64,000 nucleotides of DNA from Sphingomonas sp. PP-CE-3A-406 (GTDB lineage Bacteria > Pseudomonadota > Alphaproteobacteria > Sphingomonadales > Sphingomonadaceae), in NCBI RefSeq assembly GCF_003688625.1, contig NZ_RCWY01000003.1, positions 1,099,485 through 1,163,484 of the forward strand, in the 5' to 3' direction. Positions 1 to 7,594 of this stretch are shown here, one piece after another. Made by a program: the position numbers and the translations under genes. The notes beneath the pieces were generated by a model. That model ran no database searches, was not told where the DNA came from, and saw only the letters and a list, made by a program, of their open reading frames with translations. Position 1 is the stretch's first letter, and the number at the start of each line of letters is the position of its first letter.

Positions 1-342
1 TTCCTCGGCGTGGCATCGGCGGCGGCGGTGATCAATCAGGTCCGGACGCTGGTCGCGCATCTGTGGGAGAACGACGGCGAAGTGATGACGGTCACCGCGC
101 AGTATCTCGATACCGTCAACGTGCCGCCGCCCGCGTTGCTGCCGGCTCTGTGGGCGCCGGTGGGGCTGCGCTACCATGCGCTGCACCATCTGCTGCCGGG
201 CCTGCCGTATCACGCGCTGGGCGAGGCGCATCGGCGGATTTCGGCGGAACTCGATGCGATGTCGCCGTATCACAAGGCGAGCTATCCGGGACTGCCCGGT
301 CTGGTGAGCAAGATCGCGCGGAGCACGATGACCCGCCGCTGA
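1..342 (+). CDS. Fatty acid desaturase-like protein, C-terminal part (gene enters from the left edge)
   Basis: The reading frame is open from the first base, so this is the last ~113 codons of a longer gene. It contains a HxxHH box (YHALHH, about residues 55-60 of the visible part) followed by LLPGLPYHALGEAH, which is the third histidine cluster that binds the di-iron centre in membrane fatty-acid desaturases and hydroxylases. The C-terminal tail is soluble and basic. A strong terminator follows 30 bases after the stop. Desaturase identity is from the histidine box only; the substrate cannot be inferred. Closeness to sphingolipid genes makes a role in acyl-chain or long-chain-base modification possible, but that is inference. 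Confidence 0.7.
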   Translation, partial: FLGVASAAAVINQVRTLVAHLWENDGEVMTVTAQYLDTVNVPPPALLPALWAPVGLRYHALHHLLPGLPYHALGEAHRRISAELDAMSPYHKASYPGLPGLVSKIARSTMTRR

Positions 343-371
343 CGCTCTATCGTCGGATGACTGAGAAGGAG

Positions 372-406
372 AGGGATCGCGGCATCATGCCGCGGTCCCT
401 TTTTTA
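372..406 (+). terminator. Rho-independent terminator of the desaturase-like gene
   Basis: A long GC-rich hairpin (arms at about 373-384 and 388-399, one G-T wobble) is followed directly by seven T residues. It lies 30 bases after the desaturase stop. The T tract overlaps the stop codon of the convergent lptG, so the hairpin may serve both transcripts. Confidence 0.85.
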
Positions 407-1501
407 TTCCTCGGAGCGGATGAGGACGGCCTCGCCGATCAGGAAGAACAGCAAGAACGGCGCCCAGGCGGCCAGGAACGGCGGGTAGACGCCGAGATTG
501 CCCATCGCGAGCGCGAAGTTGTCGGCGACGAAGAACGCGAAACCGAGGCCCATGCCGATCACCGCGCGGACGAACAGCTTGCCCGACCGGGCGATCCCGA
601 ATGCCGCGACCGCACCGAGCAGCGGCATCAGGACGGCGGACAACGGTCCCGAAAGCTTGTGCCAGAGCGAGCCTTCGAGCCCCTTGGTCGGCCGTCCGGC
701 GTCGGACAGATCGCCGATCGCGGACTTCAGCGCGCCGAACGACAACCCGTCCGCATCGACCGAGGCCAGCGTGAACTGATCGGGACGCACGTCCTTGGCG
801 ACCACGACCGAACCGAGGTTGGTCACGGTGCCGTGCGCCACCTCGAACCGCGTCGCCGGCCCTACCAGCCAGCCATTCGCGACGCGCCGGCCATGATCCG
901 CCCGCAAGATCGCGACCAGATTGCCGCCGGTGCGATCGTACAGCGTAATCCCGCCAAGCCGCGTCGCAGTCCCGCGCCCGCGAATCTGCGCCACTTCGAT
1001 CAGGTCGTCGCCATCGCGCACCCAGACGTTCGCCCGGTCGCCGCGATCGATCGGCAGCTTGCCGTAATTGACCTTCTGCCACTGGTTGAGCGTCGCGGTC
1101 GCGCGCGCGACGACGTGGTCGCTGAACACGAAGCTGATCACCGCCACGCCGAGGCTGGCGACGAGAAGCGGCGCGAGCACCTGGTGCGCGGACAGGCCGG
1201 ACCCCTTCAGCGCGACGATCTCGCTGTTCTGGTTCATCGTGATCAGCGTCAGGATCGTCCCGAGCAGCACCGAGAACGGCAGGAACCGCGCGATGATCTG
1301 CGGAATGCGCAGCGAGACATAGTGCCAGATCTGCGCATCGCCGTTGCCGGGGAAGGCGAGGATGTCGCCGGACTCGCTCAGCAGGTCGAGCGCCTGCAAC
1401 ACGAGCACCAGCGCGGCGAGGACGGCGAACGTCCGGAGCAGGAACATCCGCCCCATGTAGATCGCGACGGTTCGCGAAGGGAAGAAGCTGGCGAGTTTCA
1501 T
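404..1501 (-). CDS. lptG: LPS export ABC transporter permease LptG (YjgQ family)
   Basis: Inner-membrane half of the LptB2FG exporter that extracts outer-leaflet lipid from the inner membrane and feeds it to LptC/A. The 365-residue protein has the YjgP/YjgQ pattern: N-terminal TM segments (about residues 15-110), a periplasmic beta-jellyroll domain, then three C-terminal TM segments ending with LLFFLIGEAVLIR. The start ATG overlaps the lptF stop (ATGA, 1498-1501), which shows translational coupling; a longer frame upstream is rejected because it lies inside lptF. Sphingomonads carry glycosphingolipid instead of LPS, so the cargo here may be sphingolipid (inference). Confidence 0.88.
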   Translation of the reverse strand: MKLASFFPSRTVAIYMGRMFLLRTFAVLAALVLVLQALDLLSESGDILAFPGNGDAQIWHYVSLRIPQIIARFLPFSVLLGTILTLITMNQNSEIVALKGSGLSAHQVLAPLLVASLGVAVISFVFSDHVVARATATLNQWQKVNYGKLPIDRGDRANVWVRDGDDLIEVAQIRGRGTATRLGGITLYDRTGGNLVAILRADHGRRVANGWLVGPATRFEVAHGTVTNLGSVVVAKDVRPDQFTLASVDADGLSFGALKSAIGDLSDAGRPTKGLEGSLWHKLSGPLSAVLMPLLGAVAAFGIARSGKLFVRAVIGMGLGFAFFVADNFALAMGNLGVYPPFLAAWAPFLLFFLIGEAVLIRSEE

Positions 1502-2691
1502 GCGACGCTGGCCTTGCGGCGTCCGGGCATACGCTTGGCGATGGCCTTGAAGGACTTGGAGAAGACGCGTTCGAGCGCGCCGATCGGCTGACCGCCGGGA
1601 ACGTAGGCGATCGTGTAATACATCCACAGGACGAGGCCGGCGAAGATCGTGAACGGCACCCACAGCGCGACGATCGGGTCGATTCGCCCGAGTTCGCCGA
1701 CGTCGGCGGCGTACTGATTCACCTTGTGATAGGTGACGATCATCACGATCGAGAGGAAGACGCCGAGCGCCGATGTCGATCGCTTCGGCGGCACGCCAAG
1801 CGCCAACGCGAGCAGCGGCAGCAGGAACATCGAGGCGACCTCCGCCAACCTGAAATGGAATTCCGAGCGGCTGCCTTCACGTTGTTCGAGCGTGGCGCCG
1901 CGTTGGCCCTGCCGCGCGAGTTCGGGCAGCGTATATTCCAGATTGCGACCACCCCGCACGCGGAAGCTCTCGAATTTGGGCAGGTTGATCGGCAGGTCAT
2001 GGCTGCTGAAGGTCAGCACGCGGGGCGTCTTGAATTCGGGCCGATTGTGGATCAGCGTGCCGTTCGCCAGCCGGAAGATGATCACGTTGGGATCGTCGGT
2101 CGCGAGGAACTTGCCGCGCTCGGCGGTCACCCCCAGCCAGTCGCCATTCTGGCTCTGGGCGTGGACGAAAATGCCCGACAGCTCGCGGCCCTTGTCCTTG
2201 CTCTCCTCGATCCGCAGCGTCATGCGGTCGCCCAATTGGGTGAACTCACCGACCTTGATCGACGCGCCGAGCGCGCCGGTCCGCAGTTCGAACCGCAGAC
2301 CCTCGTAATAATAGCGGGCGATCGGCTGGACATAGCCGACGATCGCCAGGTTCAGCAGCGCCAGCGCCATGGTGTACATGTAGGGCACGCGCAGCAGCCG
2401 ATTGTAGCTCATGCCGACGCCGCGCAGGACGTCGAGCTCCGATGAGGTCGCCAACCGGCGGAACGCGAGCAGGATGCCGAGCATCAGCCCGATCGGAATC
2501 CCCAGCCCGAGATATTCCGGCAACAGGTTCGCGAGCATCCGCCAGACGACGCTGATCGGCCCGCCCTGCGTCGCGACGAAATTGAACAGTCCCAACATGC
2601 GATCGAGCACGAACAGCATGACGGCGATCAGCAGCGTCGACAAAAGCGGCACCGCGATCAGCCGGGCCATGTAGCGGTCGATGGATTTCAT
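1498..2691 (-). CDS. lptF: LPS export ABC transporter permease LptF (YjgP family)
   Basis: Partner permease of LptG, 397 residues. It begins MKSIDRYMARLIAVPLL, with TM segments near residues 12-33, 55-75 and 100-120, a beta-rich periplasmic domain containing IFRLANGTLIHNR, and C-terminal TM segments near 280-365. It is first in a two-gene lptF-lptG unit with a 4-base overlap. The ATPase LptB is not in the window. In many proteobacteria this pair neighbours pepA; here it sits between a desaturase-like gene and the spt cluster, which supports a link to envelope lipid export. Confidence 0.88.
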   Translation of the reverse strand: MKSIDRYMARLIAVPLLSTLLIAVMLFVLDRMLGLFNFVATQGGPISVVWRMLANLLPEYLGLGIPIGLMLGILLAFRRLATSSELDVLRGVGMSYNRLLRVPYMYTMALALLNLAIVGYVQPIARYYYEGLRFELRTGALGASIKVGEFTQLGDRMTLRIEESKDKGRELSGIFVHAQSQNGDWLGVTAERGKFLATDDPNVIIFRLANGTLIHNRPEFKTPRVLTFSSHDLPINLPKFESFRVRGGRNLEYTLPELARQGQRGATLEQREGSRSEFHFRLAEVASMFLLPLLALALGVPPKRSTSALGVFLSIVMIVTYHKVNQYAADVGELGRIDPIVALWVPFTIFAGLVLWMYYTIAYVPGGQPIGALERVFSKSFKAIAKRMPGRRKASVA

Positions 2692-2801
2692 GCGGAATTG
2701 GGGCTCGGGCTGCTGGGCTGGCGATGGTCAGGCGGGGTATAGGCGGGCGCACGCTAGGCGTCATCCTCAATCGCACCGTGCCTGCGGCGCGCTCCGGAGC
2801 A

Positions 2802-4790
2802 TTATTCGGCGGCGATCAAGTCGCTTGCGCTCGGTCGATCGAATGCCATCGCGGTCGCGACGGCGCGTTCCAGCCCGGTCAGCGTAAAGGGTTTGCGCAA
2901 CACATCGTGGCCGCCGAACTGCGCGACATTCACCTCTCCCGCGAACCCGGTCACGAACAGCACCGCGATATGCGGGTAGAGCGGGCTCAGCGCCGCGATC
3001 ATCTCGGGGCCGGTCTGGCGCGGCATCAGCACGTCGGAGATGATCAGGTCGATCGCCCCGTTCGCGGCGAGCAATGCCGGCGCGGCCAGCGGATCGTCGC
3101 AGGGGATCGCGTGGTAACCGAGTTCCTCCAAGGCATCGATCGTTGCCGCGAGAACGCGAGGATCGTCCTCGACGACGAGAATTTCGCGCTGAGTGGGCGG
3201 AGCCGGCGCGGCCATGGCTTTAGCGGCGGCTGTAGCGATTCCTGGGGGCACGATCTCGGCCGGTGAGCCCGGTAGGGCCACGACGTCCGCGGTTCGCGGC
3301 AGATACAGCGTCACCGCGGTACCTTCGCCGGGCTCGGATGCGATCGCAACCGCACCGTGCAGCTGCTGGACCAGCGCGAAAATCTGGCTGAGGCCGAGAC
3401 CGGTACCCTTGCCGACCGCCTTGGTGGTGAAGAACGGCTCGAACACGCGATCGGCGACGTCCGGCGTCATACCGCAGCCATCGTCGGCGACCGTGATCGT
3501 GACGTGCTCGCCGGCCGCGCATTCGCCGATCTGCTGCGCGTCCAGCAGGGCGCTCCCCGTGACGATGGTCAGCGTGCCGCGGCCGTTCATCGCATCGCGC
3601 GCGTTGACCGCCAAGTTGAGGACCGCGTTCTCCAGCTGGACCCGGTCGCCGCGAATGCAGCAGTCGGTCGCCTCGCTCCGCGTCACCAGCGTGATCGCAT
3701 CGCCCAGCGTGCGGTCGAGTAGGTCGGACATTTCGGCGACCAATGCGGCGGCATCGATCGTCTCGGGTTTCAGCGCGTCTTCCCGGCTGAACGCCAACAG
3801 TCGGCGGGTGAGCGCCGCCGCCCGGTTGGCACCCTCGGTGGCGCTGTCGATATGCCGCCGCGTGGTGGCCGGATCGCTCGCTAGGTTGCGGCGCGCGAGT
3901 TCGAGCCCGCCCAGCACCACCGCCAGCATGTTGTTGAAGTCGTGCGCGATGCCGCCGGTAAGCTGGCCGACCGCCTCCATCTTCTGGACCTGGCGAAGCT
4001 TGGCCTCCTGCATGCGCAGTTCGGCGGTCGCTACGGCGACGGCCGCGGTCAGCTCGTCGGCGCGCTCGCGCTCCAGTTCGGCGTCCGCCAGCGCGGTCGC
4101 GCGTTCGCCGACAGCGCGGATCGTCAGCCAGCCGAGCATGATCGCGCCCAGCACGATCAGCACGCCAAAGACGGCGAGCACGCCTGCGACCCAGCTGGAG
4201 CGCTCGACCGATCCCATTGCCGCGGCGGTGCGGTCGTCGAGCAGCCCGCGCTCCCCGGCGATCAGCGTGTCGAGCGTGGTGTTGATCTCGGCGAGCGTCG
4301 GTGATTTTCGCGACTGATAATAGCGCGCGAGCGCCTGGCCGTTCTTGCCGTAGCTCGTGTTGAGCGCGGTCATCGACAGCTCCTGGCCGCGCGAATCATA
4401 GGCAGCGCGGAGCCGGTCGACGCGCGACTGCTGCTCGGGATTGTCGTTGGTGATCCGGTCGAGCCGGTCGATCTGCGTCCCCGCCAGCAGCCATTCGTCG
4501 AAATAGAGCTGACCGAGCTGCTTGTCGCCGCTGATGACGTAGCGCCCGAGCGACGCTTCGGACTGCGCGATCGTGCCCGACAGCGTGCGGGCGAGGATCA
4601 TCACATCATAACTGTGCGCCTGAAGCTCGAGCGCGCGGTCGCGCTGGCGGTTGGCGTTGCCGAGAGTCACGATGAGCGCGACGAGCACCGCGGCGCCGAG
4701 CAGACCCATCGCGACGAGCATGGCTACGCGCCACCTTTCCCCGCCCCGCTGGGCCGCAGTCTCGACCTCATCATGGTTCACGACCGGCAT
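2802..4790 (-). CDS. Hybrid sensor histidine kinase with CHASE3 sensor and C-terminal receiver
   Basis: Membrane-bound signalling protein of 662 residues. Order: TM1 (~23-43), CHASE3-like periplasmic helical domain (~50-195), TM2 (~200-222), short coiled coil (~230-275), HisKA with phospho-acceptor His283 in GGIAHDFNNML, HATPase_c with N box (NLAVNARDA, ~392-400), G1 (DDGCGM) and G2 (GKGTGLGLS), a proline/alanine linker, then a receiver domain with ILVVEDD and acceptor Asp586 (SDVLMP). The HDFNN H-box is typical of NtrB/HKRD-type hybrid kinases. No cognate regulator is adjacent. It is transcribed in the same direction as spt, 100 bases downstream of it, with a hairpin between. Ligand unknown. 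Confidence 0.9.
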   Translation of the reverse strand: MPVVNHDEVETAAQRGGERWRVAMLVAMGLLGAAVLVALIVTLGNANRQRDRALELQAHSYDVMILARTLSGTIAQSEASLGRYVISGDKQLGQLYFDEWLLAGTQIDRLDRITNDNPEQQSRVDRLRAAYDSRGQELSMTALNTSYGKNGQALARYYQSRKSPTLAEINTTLDTLIAGERGLLDDRTAAAMGSVERSSWVAGVLAVFGVLIVLGAIMLGWLTIRAVGERATALADAELERERADELTAAVAVATAELRMQEAKLRQVQKMEAVGQLTGGIAHDFNNMLAVVLGGLELARRNLASDPATTRRHIDSATEGANRAAALTRRLLAFSREDALKPETIDAAALVAEMSDLLDRTLGDAITLVTRSEATDCCIRGDRVQLENAVLNLAVNARDAMNGRGTLTIVTGSALLDAQQIGECAAGEHVTITVADDGCGMTPDVADRVFEPFFTTKAVGKGTGLGLSQIFALVQQLHGAVAIASEPGEGTAVTLYLPRTADVVALPGSPAEIVPPGIATAAAKAMAAPAPPTQREILVVEDDPRVLAATIDALEELGYHAIPCDDPLAAPALLAANGAIDLIISDVLMPRQTGPEMIAALSPLYPHIAVLFVTGFAGEVNVAQFGGHDVLRKPFTLTGLERAVATAMAFDRPSASDLIAAE

Positions 4791-4862
4791 CCTAACGCGT
4801 CGTTGCCAACGCGCAATGACTCGGAGGACCGGTGCGGTCCCAACATTTCACCGGTGTTTCAA

Positions 4863-4882
4863 TCCTCCACTTTAGTGGAGGA
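4863..4882 (-). terminator. Hairpin just after spt, possible terminator or 3'-end stabiliser
   Basis: A perfect 9-bp inverted repeat (TCCTCCACT / AGTGGAGGA) with a 2-base centre starts 8 bases past the spt stop. On the minus strand there is no clear T tract after it, so termination is not certain. It separates spt from the histidine kinase gene. Confidence 0.45.
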
Positions 4883-4889
4883 ACGAGCT

Positions 4890-6152
4890 TTAGCCGATCA
4901 CCCCGACCGCGCGCCCGGCGGCCTCGAACATCCCGAGGATCGTCGTGATCTGCTCGTCGGTATGCTCCGCGCACAACGAGCACCGCAGCAGGAACGTCCC
5001 AGCGGGCGTTGCCGGCGGGCGCGCCATGTTGACGTAGAGACCGCCCTCCAGCAGCGACTGCCAGATCGCGATCGCCTGTTCCTGGTCGGTCAGGATCACC
5101 GCGATGATCGCCGAGTCGGACGTCTCGGTGCCGAGCTTGAACCCCATCGCCTTCAGCCCGCCGTGCAGCCGGCGCGCGTTCTTCCAGAGCTGCGCGCGCT
5201 TGTCGTGCGCGGTCATCAGCTTGCGGATCGAGGTCGCGGCGGTGGCGACTACCGACGGCGGCAGCGAGGCGGTAAAGATGTACGGACGGCACGCAAACCG
5301 CACCATCTCGAACTTCGGGTGGTTCGACACGACGAACCCGCCGACCGTGCCGACCGACTTCGAGAAGGTGCCGACGACGAAATCGACCTCGTCGGTCAGT
5401 CCCATTTCCTCGTACACGCCGCGCCCGTTGGGGCCGAAGAACCCCATCGAATGCGCCTCGTCGACCAGCACCATGCAGCCATGCTTCTTGGCGACCGCGA
5501 CCATCTCCTTCAGCGGCGCGATGTCGCCGAGCATCGAATAGACGCCTTCGAGCACTACCAGCTTGCCGGCTTCCTTGGGCAGACGCCCAAGCCGCTTGTC
5601 GAGATCGGTGACGTCGTTGTGGCGGAAGCGGACGATCTCGGCATTGCCCTGCTTGCAGCCGTCGTAGATCGACGCGTGGCTGTCGGCGTCGAGGATGACG
5701 TATTCGCCCTTGCCGGCGAGCGTCGAGATGATCCCGAGATTGGCCATGTACCCGGTCGAGAACACGATCGCGCCGGTCATGTCGTAGAATTCGCGGAGCG
5801 CCTGCTCGACGTCGATATGATCGTGGAACGTGCCGTTGAGCATCCGGCTGCCGTTGGTGCCCGACCCGAACGCGTCGAGCGCGTCCTTGCCCGCCTGGAT
5901 GACGTCGGGGTCGAACGTCATGCCCATGTAGTTGTACGTGCCGAGCAGGATCGTGTCCTTGCCGCGGATCACCGCCTGGGTCGGCCCCTTCACCTCGTCC
6001 ATCACGATCGCGAACGGATTGCGCACGCCACTGGCGATCAGCGCCTCGCGTTCGGCGATCAGCGCGTCGAATTTCGACATGAGGTCGCGTTCGGGGGCGA
6101 ACTCCGGAGCGTCGATGGGGAGGGCGTGGGCAGTGGTGGCGGCTTCGGTCAT
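4890..6152 (-). CDS. spt: Serine palmitoyltransferase
   Basis: PLP enzyme of the alpha-oxoamine synthase family that condenses L-serine with palmitoyl thioester to 3-ketodihydrosphingosine, the first committed step of sphingolipid synthesis. With the start at 6152 (MTEAATTAHALP) the protein has 420 residues, the length known for the soluble Sphingomonas enzyme. Lys265 in GTFSKSVG is the PLP Schiff-base lysine, His159 (DADSHAS) the stacking histidine, and Asp231/His234 (DEAHSMG) bind the PLP pyridine and phenol. A longer start at 6188 is less likely because it falls in the repeat region. Gene order on the minus strand is cerR-acp-spt, with a 105-bp inverted repeat between acp and spt. Confidence 0.96.
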   Translation of the reverse strand: MTEAATTAHALPIDAPEFAPERDLMSKFDALIAEREALIASGVRNPFAIVMDEVKGPTQAVIRGKDTILLGTYNYMGMTFDPDVIQAGKDALDAFGSGTNGSRMLNGTFHDHIDVEQALREFYDMTGAIVFSTGYMANLGIISTLAGKGEYVILDADSHASIYDGCKQGNAEIVRFRHNDVTDLDKRLGRLPKEAGKLVVLEGVYSMLGDIAPLKEMVAVAKKHGCMVLVDEAHSMGFFGPNGRGVYEEMGLTDEVDFVVGTFSKSVGTVGGFVVSNHPKFEMVRFACRPYIFTASLPPSVVATAATSIRKLMTAHDKRAQLWKNARRLHGGLKAMGFKLGTETSDSAIIAVILTDQEQAIAIWQSLLEGGLYVNMARPPATPAGTFLLRCSLCAEHTDEQITTILGMFEAAGRAVGVIG

Positions 6153-6188
6153 TCTAAGGATTCCATGAGGTTGGAATGTGTATCCCAA

Positions 6189-6293
6189 CCGTTCGTCCCG
6201 AGTAGCCGTCGAGCTTGTCGAGATGGCGTATCGAAGGACATGTACCTCGATACGGGCTCTCGGCTACGCTCGATCCCTACTCGGTACGAACGG
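6189..6293. repeat. 105-bp imperfect inverted repeat between acp and spt
   Basis: The outer arms pair (CCGTTCGT..CGAGTAG at 6189 on with CTACTCG..ACGAACGG at the end) and inner arms contain GTCGAGCTTGTCGAG and CTCGGCTACGCTCGA, the CGAG-rich pattern seen in scattered sphingomonad repeats. No protein is encoded. In the acp-spt transcript it would fold into one long hairpin and could modulate read-through into spt. Confidence 0.65.
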
Positions 6294-6302
6294 CAAGGGG
6301 GG

Positions 6303-6545
6303 TCAGGCCTTCAACTTCGCGACCGCGTCGACCAGCTGGCCGACCGTCTCGATCTCGGCCTGCATGTTCATCGTGATGATGATGTCGAATTCGTCCTCGA
6401 TCGCCGCGACGAAATCCATGACGGTCAGGCTGTCCCACTCCAGGTCGCCCTGGAACGTCGTCGCATCGGCGAGGGCAACGCCCTTTTTGTTGAACGGCTC
6501 GATCTGCGCGGTGACGGTGTCGTAGATCTGCTGGCGGTCGCTCAT
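6303..6545 (-). CDS. Acyl carrier protein of the sphingolipid cluster
   Basis: Small acidic protein of 80 residues. The phosphopantetheine attachment site is Ser39 in EWDSLTVMDF, the DSL motif of acyl carrier proteins, and it sits within the usual four-helix pattern. It is a specialised ACP rather than the housekeeping AcpP: it lies directly between the ceramide-reductase-like gene and spt, the arrangement known from Caulobacter and Sphingomonas. It probably presents the acyl group to serine palmitoyltransferase. 58 bases separate it from the upstream epimerase-family gene, so co-transcription is likely. Confidence 0.9.
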   Translation of the reverse strand: MSDRQQIYDTVTAQIEPFNKKGVALADATTFQGDLEWDSLTVMDFVAAIEDEFDIIITMNMQAEIETVGQLVDAVAKLKA

Positions 6546-6603
6546 GATAATCCCTTCGGTGTCGCTACGATCCCTGACAGGGAATTGCGGCGGCTTTTCG
6601 GCG

Positions 6604-7503
6604 CTATAGCAGCCCGGCGGCGCGATACCACGCCGCGGTTTGCGCGAGCGCTTGGCGAGTCGGGACGGACGGCGTCCACAGCGCGGCCGGCGGCGGCTTG
6701 TGCGAGACCCAGTCGGGGTGGCAGAAATAGCTGACCCGGTCGCGCGTGAGCTTGGCCTTGCTGCGACGGACGAGGCGGTCCGCGGCGGACGCTAACTTCA
6801 GGAGTGCGCGGGGCGTCGAGAAGACCTTGACCGGCTTGCCCACGGCCACGCCGATCGCGCGCGCGAAATCGCGGTTGTCCCAGCCGTTAGGCACGCCGTC
6901 GTCGGGCTCCATGATCGACGGCGCATCGGCACTCTCGGCGAGCGCGAGCAACAGCGTGGTCAGGTCTTCGACGTACAGCAACGAAACGCGCGTGCCGGCC
7001 GGGGGCATCGGGATGTAGCCGGACCGTGCCGCCTTGAAGACGTCCAGCAGCTCGTGGTCGCGCGGGCCGAAGATCGCGGGCGGGCGGACAATCGTCCAGT
7101 CCAGCCCCGACGTCTGCACACGCGTCTCCGCCTCGGCCTTCGACCAGCCATAATTCGACAGCGTCGGCTCGCGAGCGGCAAGCGAGGAGACATGGACGAA
7201 ACGGCGGATGCCGGCGGCGCGGGTCGCCTGGAGGATGCCTTCGGTGCCGGCGACGTTGCCCTTGCCGAAGCCCGCCCGGTCGGGGGCGTTGACGACACCG
7301 GCGACATGGATGACCACGTCCGCGCCTTCGACCAGAGTCGCAAGGCTCTTCGGGCGATCGAGCGCACCTTCGATCCAGGTCACGCCGATGCGCTTGGCCT
7401 GCGGCTTCCGCGCGAGCGCACGGACGGTGTGCCCGGTCTCCAGCGCGTGATCGATCAGGTGGCTGCCGACGAACCCGGTGCCGCCGGTGATGGCTAGGAT
7501 CAC
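6604..7503 (-). CDS. cerR: NAD(P)-dependent epimerase/dehydratase family protein, probable ceramide reductase
   Basis: Extended short-chain dehydrogenase of 299 residues. It has an N-terminal Rossmann glycine motif TGGTGFVGS (residues 6-14), the catalytic pair Tyr118/Lys122 in YGWSK, and IVRPPAIFGPRD after it. In Caulobacter the homologue next to spt and acp reduces the 3-keto group of the sphingolipid intermediate (CerR); the same neighbourhood here supports that role. The start is GTG at 7503. It would be first in the cerR-acp-spt unit. The N-acyltransferase (bCerS) and the acyl-ACP synthetase of the pathway are not in the window. Family certain; exact substrate inferred from context. Confidence 0.82.
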   Translation of the reverse strand: MILAITGGTGFVGSHLIDHALETGHTVRALARKPQAKRIGVTWIEGALDRPKSLATLVEGADVVIHVAGVVNAPDRAGFGKGNVAGTEGILQATRAAGIRRFVHVSSLAAREPTLSNYGWSKAEAETRVQTSGLDWTIVRPPAIFGPRDHELLDVFKAARSGYIPMPPAGTRVSLLYVEDLTTLLLALAESADAPSIMEPDDGVPNGWDNRDFARAIGVAVGKPVKVFSTPRALLKLASAADRLVRRSKAKLTRDRVSYFCHPDWVSHKPPPAALWTPSVPTRQALAQTAAWYRAAGLL

Positions 7504-7526
7504 GACGCCGCTCCAATCGAAGAAGA

Positions 7527-7583
7527 TTGTTCACCCGCGAAGGCGGGTGCCCAGTCTGGGCACCCGCTTTCGCGGGTGAACAA
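7527..7583. repeat. 57-bp palindromic element, family A (copy 1)
   Basis: Near-perfect palindrome starting TTGTTCACCCGCGAAGG and ending CTTTCGCGGGTGAACAA, with core GCCCAGTCTGGGC. It lies between cerR and proB. Similar 56-57 bp copies occur at five other places in the window, one of them inside dnaE. Confidence 0.85.
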
Positions 7584-7594
7584 GACCCGGCCGG

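Noticed and set aside
4614..6734. Long plus-strand open frame (706 codons) over the spt region
   Set aside because: It is the antisense of spt and the acyl carrier protein gene; its composition is Arg/Asp/His-rich shadow sequence with no domain pattern.
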